A stretch of DNA of 64,000 nucleotides, taken from NCBI RefSeq assembly GCF_004803895.1, contig NZ_CP021978.1:6138001-6202000 (forward strand), written 5' to 3'. The position numbers and the translations under genes are program-made. Below the pieces are notes generated by a model that was given only the letters and a program-made list of their open reading frames with translations, was not told the origin of the DNA and ran no database searches. Position 1 is the first letter of the stretch. Each line of letters begins with the position of its first letter. Origin of the DNA: Streptomyces hawaiiensis (GTDB taxonomy: Bacteria; Actinomycetota; Actinomycetes; Streptomycetales; Streptomycetaceae). Positions 34,401 to 41,359 of this stretch are shown one piece after another.

Positions 34401-34427
34401 CCGTAACGCCGCCGCCTCCGCGCTCAC
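31407..34427 (-). CDS. NACHT NTPase with leucine-rich C-terminus (bacterial NLR-like)
   Basis: A 1006-residue STAND protein. Residues 1 to about 270 are helical and resemble NACHT N-terminal helical domains (CVEYYVRIVRSLPVFEER). The NACHT core has Walker A GEAGSGKTT (292-300), Walker B ALLLIDGVDEL (371-381), a sensor arginine in VVVTSRP (405-411), the GTPLLAAMLC helix (484-493) and HRTFQEYLAS (610-619). Helical repeats follow (about 640-800), then leucine-rich units at 835-1000 (LSVFDLRG, LQFLSLGV, MDHLDLWGV). No nuclease, TIR or protease effector motif is visible. GTG at 34427 follows GGGAGGGG. It lies 80 bp downstream of a conservon GTPase gene on the same strand. Related bacterial NACHT proteins defend against phage; here that is inferred. 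Confidence 0.88.
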   Translation of the reverse strand: MSAEAAALRLGTIVARTAADIWLGGRRRQQERHSSLTELVRLRVPGLRLQRSVERQFGQITDAVFDRLEPYLEHEFRGLDEAGRQAVVDAVCDTFARADLSDEAVFAADANPAELIRRITGSVRAPVGLSEAESRLYEMLFAECVEYYVRIVRSLPVFEERAAAELLARTATLGAEVARLLERLPDRSLLAPDGTDRDTAFRRRYLELVSRDLDEVELFRRTSDRAAGPRVRLSVAYASLRATGDDGSRRRTVRSLSRLRPDMSDWEEAGGESSGMRVETGLSGASRVLLRGEAGSGKTTLLRWLAVTAARGAFSGELADWNGLTPVLVKLREYSGRTPPAPDAMLDGIAGPITGIMPKGWVERQLDSGRALLLIDGVDELLDRERRAVRDWLRKLLMAYDGVRVVVTSRPAAAGADWLRGEHFTALHLDRMRPPDLAAFVRQWHQAVRELGEDLPCPVDDLPLYEQSLLTSLKDRPHLQSLAGTPLLAAMLCALHLNRGRQLPRDRMELYRNALHTLVHDRDADRNVPSAVDSKLSLNDKLVILRDLAWRLSDNNRSEISVEQAAVHVGRKLRAMRHLDGMEGGRVLDQLRHRSGILRSPAEARLDFVHRTFQEYLASSEAAEEDRMGNLVERAHLDLWRETVIMAAGHANARQREELLGGILDRAEREPRHARTLRLLAASCQETLPSVSERLAQRLDEAVAHLLPARRETDPPALAAVGPSLLRRLPQSLGALTEKAAVQTVRTVALIGGEEALDLLAGYVEDRRDTVIDELVDAWGYFDAEAYAGRVLSRLPLEGRRLRVTHSGQWRLLTEVGPFAGLSISLPFEEFATLADVPPLAVLSVFDLRGEADLAVLRAHPGLTFLVLLAHAPVRGLEVLGELRRLQFLSLGVRNTPDLGDLRLAPDMDHLDLWGVTAASDVSSLANHAGLSRVTLLTEEFCLPRGLDSVAAMPGLHLSLHGVDVAAWLRSPGFVPPRLAELRLYNCVLPEDPGALRFRGVQVVVR

Positions 34428-34453
34428 CGCGCCCCCTCCCAGGACGAAACACC

Positions 34454-34491
34454 GCGGCCCCCACACCTCCCACAGGAGGAACGAGGGCCGC
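34454..34491 (-). terminator. Hairpin between conservon GTPase gene and NACHT gene
   Basis: An outer 7-bp stem (34454-34460 with 34485-34491) encloses an inner CCTCC/GGAGG stem (34466-34470 with 34475-34479). It could end the conservon transcript or allow partial read-through into the NACHT gene. No T-tract. Confidence 0.55.
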
Positions 34492-34507
34492 AGGACAGAC
34501 GGGGTGA

Positions 34508-35089
34508 CTACCGCAGACGCGCCATCAGCGCGTGCTCCACCAGCGTGATCAGCGCCGACTTGGCGTCGGCCCGGTGGCGGGCGTCGGTCGTGATGATCGG
34601 GGTGTCAGGACCGATCTGGAGCGCTTCCCGGACCTCGTCGGGCGTGTACGGCTGCTGGCCGTCGAAGCCGTTCAGCGCGATGACGAACGGCAGGCCGCTG
34701 TTCTCGAAGTAGTCGACGGCGGGGAAGCAGTCGGCGAGCCTCCTCGTGTCGACCAGCACGATCGCGCCGATGGCGCCGCGCACCAGGTCGTCCCACATGA
34801 ACCAGAAGCGGTCCTGGCCCGGCGTACCGAAGAGGTACAGGATCAGGTCCTGGTCCAGGGTGATACGGCCGAAGTCCATGGCCACCGTGGTGGTGGTCTT
34901 GTCCCCGGTGTGGGTGAGGTCGTCGATGCCGGCCGAAGCGGACGTCATGACGGCCTCTGTGCGCAGCGGATTGATCTCCGAGACGGCACCCACGAACGTG
35001 GTCTTGCCCACGCCGAAGCCGCCAGCCACCACGATCTTCGCGGACGTGGTGGAGCGGGAAGGCCCTCCGCTAGAGCTTGCGAAGTCCAC
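34508..35089 (-). CDS. cvnD2: Conservon Ras-like GTPase (CvnD), left conservon
   Basis: A 193-residue small GTPase of the bacterial MglA/Ras-like group. Visible G-motifs: P-loop GGFGVGKTT, switch II GTPGQDRF, and NGFD in place of NKxD for guanine selection. It is the last gene of the conservon. Its start overlaps the DUF742 gene by 20 bp. A 150-bp internal stretch (34763-34912) is identical at DNA level to the paralogue at 40130-40279. By analogy with characterised conservons it is the membrane-associated switch that receives a signal from the CvnA sensor through CvnB and CvnC. The number 2 follows remembered S. coelicolor order. Confidence 0.9.
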   Translation of the reverse strand: MDFASSSGGPSRSTTSAKIVVAGGFGVGKTTFVGAVSEINPLRTEAVMTSASAGIDDLTHTGDKTTTTVAMDFGRITLDQDLILYLFGTPGQDRFWFMWDDLVRGAIGAIVLVDTRRLADCFPAVDYFENSGLPFVIALNGFDGQQPYTPDEVREALQIGPDTPIITTDARHRADAKSALITLVEHALMARLR

Positions 35090-35654
35090 TGAGCACCCTT
35101 TCGAGCAGTGTCACGTCTGGCTGGCCGCCGGCGCTCTCGTCGCCGCCGGGCTGATGGATGGCGACCAGTCCCGCCTCCGCCAAGTCGGCGACGAGGATCC
35201 TGGCCACGCCGAGAGGGATCGTGAGGAGCGCCGAGATCTCGGCGACCGACTTGATTTCCCGGCAGAGGTTGCAGATCCGCTGATGCTCGGGCAACTGGCC
35301 CTGCATCTGGTGCGGCTGCGCAGTGGTGTGCACCAGCGCCTCGATGGCGAGCTGGTAGCGCGGGCGGGTCCGGCCGCCGGTCATGGCGTACGGACGCACC
35401 AACGGATTGTGGTTGTTCGACGCCCCGCCGGGCGCCGGCTCCGGGGTGCGGCGCTGCGGCTGCACGGGCTGGATACGCGGCGCCGGCGGCTGGTCGTACG
35501 GCGACGGGCCGGGGCCCTGCGGCGCGTACGGCTGCCGGTGGCTGGGTGCGGAGGGGAAGTTGTAACGGTTCGGGTTCTGACCACCGTCGCCCTGGCCCTG
35601 GGCAGGACCGTACGACCAGTTGCCCGAAGACGAACCGCCTGGGGGTGTTGCCAC
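35070..35654 (-). CDS. cvnC2: Conservon DUF742 protein (CvnC), left conservon
   Basis: 194 residues. The N-terminal 80 are Pro/Gln/Gly/Tyr-rich and disordered; the C-terminal DUF742 domain starts at LVRPYAMTGGRTRPRYQLAI and includes EHQRICNLCREIKSVAEISA and PLGVARILVADLAEAGLVAI, a winged-helix-like fold. GTG at 35654 follows GGAGGAG. It ends inside the start of cvnD2, so the two are translationally coupled. The disordered extension is missing from the second copy. Confidence 0.88.
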   Translation of the reverse strand: MATPPGGSSSGNWSYGPAQGQGDGGQNPNRYNFPSAPSHRQPYAPQGPGPSPYDQPPAPRIQPVQPQRRTPEPAPGGASNNHNPLVRPYAMTGGRTRPRYQLAIEALVHTTAQPHQMQGQLPEHQRICNLCREIKSVAEISALLTIPLGVARILVADLAEAGLVAIHQPGGDESAGGQPDVTLLERVLSGLRKL

Positions 35655-35748
35655 TTTCTCCTCCTCCGACTGTGCCTGACACCCATCGCTGTGGAGCCGC
35701 GTCCCGAAACCTTACGGCCACGGGACGCCAAAACGCACCGTCCGTCTG

Positions 35749-36171
35749 TTAGTTGAGCAGGCTCCCCTGGAGCTCTGCACGAAGGTCCGGTGTCAGGACC
35801 GTACCGGCTCGGTCCACCAGCAGTGCCATCTCGTACCCGATGAGGCCGATGTCCGCCTCGGGATGTGCGAGAACCGCGAGCGACGAGCCGTCGGATACGG
35901 ACATGATGAAGAGGAATCCCCGCTCCATCTCCACAACGGTCTGGTTGACGGCGCCGCCCTCGAAGATCCGGGAAGCGCCCGCCGTCAGCGACGTCAGACC
36001 GGAGGCGACGGCCGCGAGCTGGTCGGCGCGGTCGCGGGGGAAGCCTTCGGACATCGCCAGAAGGAGTCCGTCGGCGGAGACCACCACCGTGTGGGACACC
36101 CCCGGGGTGTTGTCCACGAAGTTGGTGATCAACCAGTTCAGGTTCTGTGCCGCCTGGCTCATCGGGCTCAC
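35749..36171 (-). CDS. cvnB2: Conservon roadblock/LC7 protein (CvnB), left conservon
   Basis: A 140-residue roadblock/LC7 protein (NLNWLITNFVDNTPGVSHTV, VVSADGLLLAMSEG, SGLTSLTAGASRIF, LTPDLRAELQGSLLN), likely a regulator of the CvnD GTPase. GTG at 36171 is placed 1 nt after the cvnA2 stop and 7 nt after GGAG, which lies in the last cvnA2 codons, so it is tightly coupled to the sensor gene. The longer frame in the window starts inside cvnA2 and is not used. Confidence 0.9.
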   Translation of the reverse strand: MSPMSQAAQNLNWLITNFVDNTPGVSHTVVVSADGLLLAMSEGFPRDRADQLAAVASGLTSLTAGASRIFEGGAVNQTVVEMERGFLFIMSVSDGSSLAVLAHPEADIGLIGYEMALLVDRAGTVLTPDLRAELQGSLLN

Positions 36172-36172
36172 A

Positions 36173-39100
36173 CTAACGCTCCTGGTTGTAGGTGCTGTCA
36201 GGACCGAAGCCCTGGCCGTTCGTTTCACTGCCTGCGCTGCGCCCGCGCTGGACGCCTCGACGCAGGTTGCTCAGCCTGCCCCGGACGTCCTCCGGGGCGC
36301 GGGAGACCTGTGGGCCTCCCTGGGGGGTGCTCTCGGCGGCTCCCTCGATCAGGTTGGCCTTGGGCACCCGCCTCGGCAGGCCGGAGGAGGTGACCCCGCC
36401 CGCCTTGGGCTTCCGGAGCTGCGAGGCCTGCTGCCACCGCTCGTCGTTGGCCGAGCGCCAGCTGTTGTCGCCGTTGCTCTCCGGGGCGGAGGCCGGCGGC
36501 TCCGGGCTCGCGTGCCGTGCGCCACCCGCGCCGTTCGTACCGCTCGCGGTGGCTCCGCGGCGGGGGAGCCCGGCGTCCGTCAGCGTGTGCCCGTTGGAGG
36601 GGGCCGGTCCCGGACGGTCGAAGCCTACGCGGTCCTGCTCACTCGCGTCAGCGGCCTGCGCAGATTCCGTTTCCGGGGTCTGAGCAGGGTACTGGCTCGG
36701 GTAGCCGTTCTGGTAGCCGTCCTGCTGCGGCCAGTCATCCTGGTGGCGCCGCTGCTCGAACGCGGCGAAACCGCCCGGGCCGCCCGAGCCCGGCGCCGGG
36801 GACTCCTCCTGGGCCGGCTCCGCATAGGAGGGCTCCGGGTAGCCGCCGTTCGGCGAGAAGGTGTCGTTCTGCGGCAGACCGCCGTTCGGCGCGTAGTACT
36901 GCTCGTCGTACGCAGACCGCTGAGGCTCCTCGTACGACGCCTGCTGCTGCTCCTGGTACGACGCCTGCTGCTCCTGGTACGACGCCTGCTGCTCCTCGTA
37001 CGGCGCCTGGTGGTCGTACGCGGACGGCTGCTGCTCCGGGTAGCCGGTCTGGCCGGTGTCGTAGGCCTGCCCGGTGTCGTAGCCCTGCCGGCCGTTGTAC
37101 TCGTCGCGGTACCCGGTCGCCTGGTTGGGCTCCTGGCTGTTCTGCCCGGGCAGCGCGGGGTGCTCGTGCGACTGGGCCTCCAGGGCCGCCCGGCGCTCCT
37201 CGCGCATCAGGGAGCGGCCGACGGGGTCCAGTTCACGTATGTCGTCGGGGACGTCGGAGTAGCGGCTGTCGTCGAAGCCGAGCTCCGCGGCCGTGCGCAT
37301 GGGCTGGCCGAAGTTCTCGCCGCCGCCGCCGAAGTTCTGCTCCGGGATGATCTGCGAGACGGTGAACTCGTCGCGGTCCACGTGCTGCTCGCCGCCACCA
37401 CCGTGGGTGATCGCGTCCGGCAGCATGACCAGCGAGGTCGTGCCGGCCTGCTCGCCCGAGGGGCGCAGCTGGACGCGGATGCCGTGCCGGTCGGACAGCC
37501 GGCCGACCACGAACAGGCCCATGCGCTGCGAGATCGCGGCGTCCACGGTCGGCGGGTTGGCCAGCTTGTGGTTGATGTCCGCGAAGTCCTCGGCGGTGAG
37601 GCCGATGCCCTTGTCGTGGATCTCGATCATGACGCGGCCGTCGGGGAGCCGGGTGGCGGTCACGCGGACCTTGGTCTGCGGGGAGGAGAACGTCGTCGCG
37701 TTCTCCAGCAGCTCGGCGAGCAGGTGCACGAGGTCGGTCACGGCCCGGCCGTGGATCTCCGCCTCCGGCACGCCCGACAGCTCGACGCGCTCGTACTGCT
37801 CCACCTCGGAGGAGGCGGCGCGCAGCACGTCGACCAGCGGCACCGGCTGGTCCCAGCGGCGGCCGGGCTCCTCGCCGGCGAGGACGAGGAGGTTCTCGCC
37901 GTTGCGGCGCATACGGGTCGCGAGGTGGTCCAGCTTGAAGAGGTTCTCCAGCTGGTCCGGGTCGGCCTCGTTGTTCTCCAGGTCGGTGATCAGGGTCAGC
38001 TGGCCCTCGATCAGCGACTGGTTGCGGCGCGACAGGTTGGTGAAGATCGCGTTGATGTTGCCCCGCAGCAGGGCCTGCTCGGCGGCGAGCCGGACGGCCT
38101 CGCGGTGGACCTGGTCGAAGGCGCGGGCGACCTCGCCGATCTCGTCGGTGGTGGTGATCGGGATGGCCTGGACACGGGTGTCGACGCGGCCGGGGTCGGT
38201 GCGGGAGAGCTGGTCGACCAGCATCGGCAGACGCTGCTCGGCGATACCGAAGGCGGCGTTGCGCAGCTGGCGCATCGAGCGGCTCATCTGACGGGCGACC
38301 GCGCCGGCCAGGATGAAGGCGAGAAGCAGGGCGACCACGACGGCGGCACCGGTGATGTACGCGTCGCGCTGGGCGTCGTCGGCGATGTCGGACGCCTCGG
38401 TCACCGCCCTGTCGGCCAGTTCCGTCTCGATCTTGTTGTACGCGTCGAACTTCAGCGTGGTGACGGCCCACCAGTTCTGCGCGGTGATGCCCCCCTGGGC
38501 GAGGTCGGCGCGCTCGCTCGGGTCCGTGGACGGCATTGCCGCGATCCTGGCCACCATCGTGGTGGGGTTGGCGGGCGGCGGCACGTAGTCCGGGTCCTTG
38601 GCCTTGGCCTCCGCGGCCATCTTCGCGCCATCGGTCTTGATCTGCTTCTCGGCCGCCGTGAGCTTGGCGAAGTCCGCTTCGGTGCCGCCGCTCTCGTACT
38701 CCTGGATGGCGATGCGCTCCAGGTAGGCGTACGAGGACAGAGCAATGCGCTGGCTGGCCAGGTTGCCGCCGTCCGGACCGGGCTTGATCAGCATGTGCAT
38801 GCCGATGGAGCGCTGGAGGGAGAGTGCGCCCTTGGTCAGGGAGATGGCGTAGACGGTACGGCCGTAGCTGGTGATGTTGCCGGTGCCCAGGCCGAGCTCG
38901 TTGGCGAACTCCAGCAGCCTGTGCTCGGTCTCGACGTAGCCCTCTTCGGTCTGCACGCCCTTGAGCTGGCTGGTGTAGGCGGCCGCACGCAGCTGCGTCA
39001 GCTTCGGCTCCACCTCACGGAAGCGCTTCAGGCGCCGCTCCAGGCCGGGCCGGTCGGGCATGTTCTTGACGGCCTCGTCGAAGGCGTCGGCCGCCTTGTC

Positions 39101-39499
39101 GGTGTTCGCGCGGGCTTTCACGACCGTCGGGTCCTTGGCGCCCTTGCCCTGGAGCAGGGGCGCGGCGGTCACGTCGCGTTCGACGAGCAGCTCGTTGCCG
39201 TAGGCCAGGGCGGCGCGGACCAGACGCGCGGTGTTCTCCGCGTCCTCGGCCTCCTGCCAGGTGTCAATCGAGCTCTTCACCTGGAAGCCGCCCATGACGA
39301 GGCCGACCAGCACGGGTATGAGCAGGATCGCGTTCAGCCTGGTCGCCACGCGCCAGTTGCGAGGGGAGAGACGGCCGCCGCTCTCGGCGGGCGCGGCCGT
39401 CGGTTCCGAACCGGGCACGGGGGCGGGCGCCGCTGTGCGCGGCGGCGGGGTGAAGTTGCCCCGGGCCGACGGCTCGGGACTGTTCTTGCTTCGCCTCAC
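36173..39499 (-). CDS. cvnA2: Conservon histidine-kinase-like sensor (CvnA), left conservon
   Basis: A 1108-residue membrane sensor. TM1 lies near residues 57-74 (LNAILLIPVLVGLVMGGF), then an extracytoplasmic NIT-like helical domain, TM2 near 381-401 (ITGAAVVVALLLAFILAGAV), a HAMP linker, a dimerisation helix (LFKLDHLATRMRRNGENLLV) and an HATPase domain with the N-box ELLENATTF and the G-box motif HDKGIGLTAEDF. The last 400 residues are low-complexity and rich in Gln/Tyr/Glu/Pro with YQEQQASY repeats. Such proteins lack a cognate response regulator and are thought to signal to CvnB/C/D. The GTG start has only a weak ribosome site. Confidence 0.9.
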   Translation of the reverse strand: MRRSKNSPEPSARGNFTPPPRTAAPAPVPGSEPTAAPAESGGRLSPRNWRVATRLNAILLIPVLVGLVMGGFQVKSSIDTWQEAEDAENTARLVRAALAYGNELLVERDVTAAPLLQGKGAKDPTVVKARANTDKAADAFDEAVKNMPDRPGLERRLKRFREVEPKLTQLRAAAYTSQLKGVQTEEGYVETEHRLLEFANELGLGTGNITSYGRTVYAISLTKGALSLQRSIGMHMLIKPGPDGGNLASQRIALSSYAYLERIAIQEYESGGTEADFAKLTAAEKQIKTDGAKMAAEAKAKDPDYVPPPANPTTMVARIAAMPSTDPSERADLAQGGITAQNWWAVTTLKFDAYNKIETELADRAVTEASDIADDAQRDAYITGAAVVVALLLAFILAGAVARQMSRSMRQLRNAAFGIAEQRLPMLVDQLSRTDPGRVDTRVQAIPITTTDEIGEVARAFDQVHREAVRLAAEQALLRGNINAIFTNLSRRNQSLIEGQLTLITDLENNEADPDQLENLFKLDHLATRMRRNGENLLVLAGEEPGRRWDQPVPLVDVLRAASSEVEQYERVELSGVPEAEIHGRAVTDLVHLLAELLENATTFSSPQTKVRVTATRLPDGRVMIEIHDKGIGLTAEDFADINHKLANPPTVDAAISQRMGLFVVGRLSDRHGIRVQLRPSGEQAGTTSLVMLPDAITHGGGGEQHVDRDEFTVSQIIPEQNFGGGGENFGQPMRTAAELGFDDSRYSDVPDDIRELDPVGRSLMREERRAALEAQSHEHPALPGQNSQEPNQATGYRDEYNGRQGYDTGQAYDTGQTGYPEQQPSAYDHQAPYEEQQASYQEQQASYQEQQQASYEEPQRSAYDEQYYAPNGGLPQNDTFSPNGGYPEPSYAEPAQEESPAPGSGGPGGFAAFEQRRHQDDWPQQDGYQNGYPSQYPAQTPETESAQAADASEQDRVGFDRPGPAPSNGHTLTDAGLPRRGATASGTNGAGGARHASPEPPASAPESNGDNSWRSANDERWQQASQLRKPKAGGVTSSGLPRRVPKANLIEGAAESTPQGGPQVSRAPEDVRGRLSNLRRGVQRGRSAGSETNGQGFGPDSTYNQER

Positions 39500-39874
39500 T
39501 CGACCAACAACCTCTCGGCGGTCGGCACCAACGTTGTGCCGCAGTGTTCAGAGCCCAACACGCCTCGATGGACGAGTACGTCATTGACTATTGGGCAGTT
39601 CAGGCATTCCAGCACGACGACCTGCGCTCTTCCAAACAGTCCAGGGCGGGGAATCGACGTGATGTAAGCCCCAGATAAAACGGTCATAAAGAGCGAGCCC
39701 CGCCAAAAGGCGGGGCGATTGTGCGCGCAGCGAGACCGGATGTGCGCGACGCGTGGCCGTACCACCCGATTCCTCTGCCGAAACGTTATGAACACCTTGG
39801 CCGACCGTGTCAAAGGACACAGTCGGCTCCGGTGTATCTACGACAACTGCCGTATGGCGCTTCTGAATTGCGTG
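39500..39874. other. Intergenic region between the two conservons
   Basis: 375 bp between cvnA2 and cvnD1. It must contain the cvnA2 promoter on the minus strand, but I cannot assign hexamers confidently. It also contains the conservon-1 terminator at 39697-39716. Less GC-rich than the genes; no credible ORF. Confidence 0.5.
39697..39716 (-). terminator. Terminator of the right conservon
   Basis: A perfect 8-bp GC stem (39697-39704 and 39709-39716) with a 4-nt loop (TTTT on the minus strand), followed on the minus strand by a T-containing tract. Confidence 0.7.
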
Positions 39875-40450
39875 CTACCTCAGCCGTGCCATCAGAGCGT
39901 GCTCGACCAGCGTGATCAGGGCGCTCTTCGCATCGGCCCGGTGCCGGGCGTCCGTCGTGATGATCGGGGTGTCCGGTCCGATCTGCAGCGCCTCGCGCAC
40001 CTCTTCGGGCTGGTAGGGCTGCTGCCCGTCGAAGCCGTTCAGCGCCACGACGAATGGCAGACCCGAGTTCTCGAAGTAGTCGACGGCCGGGAAGCAGTCG
40101 GCCAGGCGCCGGGTGTCCACGAGCACCACCGCGCCGATGGCGCCGCGCACCAGGTCGTCCCACATGAACCAGAAGCGGTCCTGGCCCGGCGTACCGAAGA
40201 GGTACAGGATCAGGTCCTGGTCCAGGGTGATACGGCCGAAGTCCATGGCCACCGTGGTGGTGGTCTTGTCCCCGGTGTGCGTCAGGTCGTCGATGCCCGC
40301 GCTGGCCGAGGTCATCACGGCCTCGGTACGCAGCGGGTTGATCTCCGAGACGGCACCCACGAACGTGGTCTTGCCCACGCCGAAGCCGCCCGCCACCACT
40401 ATCTTCGCGGAGGTGGTGGATCGACCCGGGTCAGAGCTTGCGAAGTCCAC
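39875..40450 (-). CDS. cvnD1: Conservon Ras-like GTPase (CvnD), right conservon
   Basis: A 191-residue GTPase, nearly identical in sequence to the left copy apart from the first dozen residues and a few conservative changes (AIVL/AVVL, PYTPDE/PYQPEE). P-loop GGFGVGKTT, switch II GTPGQDRF and NGFD are intact. Its start overlaps cvnC1 by 20 bp. With such similarity the two GTPases could share partners, making cross-talk between the conservons possible. Confidence 0.92.
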   Translation of the reverse strand: MDFASSDPGRSTTSAKIVVAGGFGVGKTTFVGAVSEINPLRTEAVMTSASAGIDDLTHTGDKTTTTVAMDFGRITLDQDLILYLFGTPGQDRFWFMWDDLVRGAIGAVVLVDTRRLADCFPAVDYFENSGLPFVVALNGFDGQQPYQPEEVREALQIGPDTPIITTDARHRADAKSALITLVEHALMARLR

Positions 40451-40826
40451 TGAGCACCCTTTCGAGCAGTGTCACGTCCGGAGCGCCGGTGGCGTCGTCG
40501 CCGCCCGGCTGGTGGATCGCGACGAGACCGGCCTCGGCGAGGTCCGCGACCAGGATCCGGGCCACACCCAGCGGCATGTTGAGCAGTGCCGAGACCTCGG
40601 CCACCGACTTCACCTCACGGCAGAGGTGGCAGATCCGCTGGTGCTCCGGGAGCAGCCCCATGAGGGCGGCGGGGTCCGCGGTCGTGCTGATCAGTGCCTC
40701 GATGGCCAGCTGATAGCGCGGCCGGGTCCGGCCGCCGGTCATGGCGTACGGCCGTACCAGCGGCTGGTCGCCCTCGTCCTCGTACGGCTCCGCGTACGGA
40801 TCATGAGAGGCGGTGGGCGGGGTCAT
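40431..40826 (-). CDS. cvnC1: Conservon DUF742 protein (CvnC), right conservon
   Basis: 131 residues: a short acidic N-terminus (HDPYAEPYEDEGDQP) and a full DUF742 domain (LVRPYAMTGGRTRPRYQLAI, CHLCREVKSVAEVSALLNMP). It lacks the disordered 60-residue extension of the left copy. The ATG at 40826 follows a GGAGG-type site. Predicted adaptor between the sensor/roadblock pair and the GTPase. Confidence 0.9.
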   Translation of the reverse strand: MTPPTASHDPYAEPYEDEGDQPLVRPYAMTGGRTRPRYQLAIEALISTTADPAALMGLLPEHQRICHLCREVKSVAEVSALLNMPLGVARILVADLAEAGLVAIHQPGGDDATGAPDVTLLERVLSGLRKL

Positions 40827-40936
40827 GGGTCCTCCGGGCGGGACAGCAAGTCGGTCAGCAAGCCGTCTGACGGGGCCTGTGTGGGGTGTGTGGCAGCCGG
40901 ACGGTGATGTGGTGAGACGGGTGGTGCCGGGGCCGA

Positions 40937-41359
40937 TCAGTGCAGCAGACTGCCTTGGAGCTCAGCTCGCAGGTCGGGGGTGAGGACCGCGCCCGCGCGG
41001 TCGACCAGGAGCGCCATCTCGTAGCCGACGAGGCCGATGTCGCAGTCGGGGTGGGCGAGTACGGCGAGGGACGAGCCGTCCGAGACGGACATGAGGAAGA
41101 GGAACCCTCGCTCCATCTCCACCACCGTCTGCGCCACCTCACCGCCCTCGAAGATCCGGGAGGCGCCTGCCGTCAGTGACGTCAGGCCCGACGCGACGGC
41201 CGCGAGCTGGTCCGCGCGGTCACGCGGGAAGCCCTCCGACAGCGCCAGGAGGAGACCGTCGGCGGACACGACGACGGTGTGGGACACCCCGGGGGTGTTG
41301 TCCACGAAGTTGGTGATCAACCAGTTGAGATTCTGTGCCGCCTGGCTCATCGGACTCAA
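40937..41359 (-). CDS. cvnB1: Conservon roadblock/LC7 protein (CvnB), right conservon
   Basis: A 140-residue roadblock protein almost identical to the left copy. The start is a TTG at 41359, directly abutting the cvnA1 stop and 7 nt from GGAG, in the same arrangement as the GTG of the left conservon. An ATG at 41350 is possible but poorly spaced from the ribosome site. Confidence 0.9.
   Translation of the reverse strand: MSPMSQAAQNLNWLITNFVDNTPGVSHTVVVSADGLLLALSEGFPRDRADQLAAVASGLTSLTAGASRIFEGGEVAQTVVEMERGFLFLMSVSDGSSLAVLAHPDCDIGLVGYEMALLVDRAGAVLTPDLRAELQGSLLH

Noticed and set aside
35753..39667. A 1304-codon plus-strand frame
   Set aside because: Antisense of cvnA2 and cvnB2; no ribosome site or motif.
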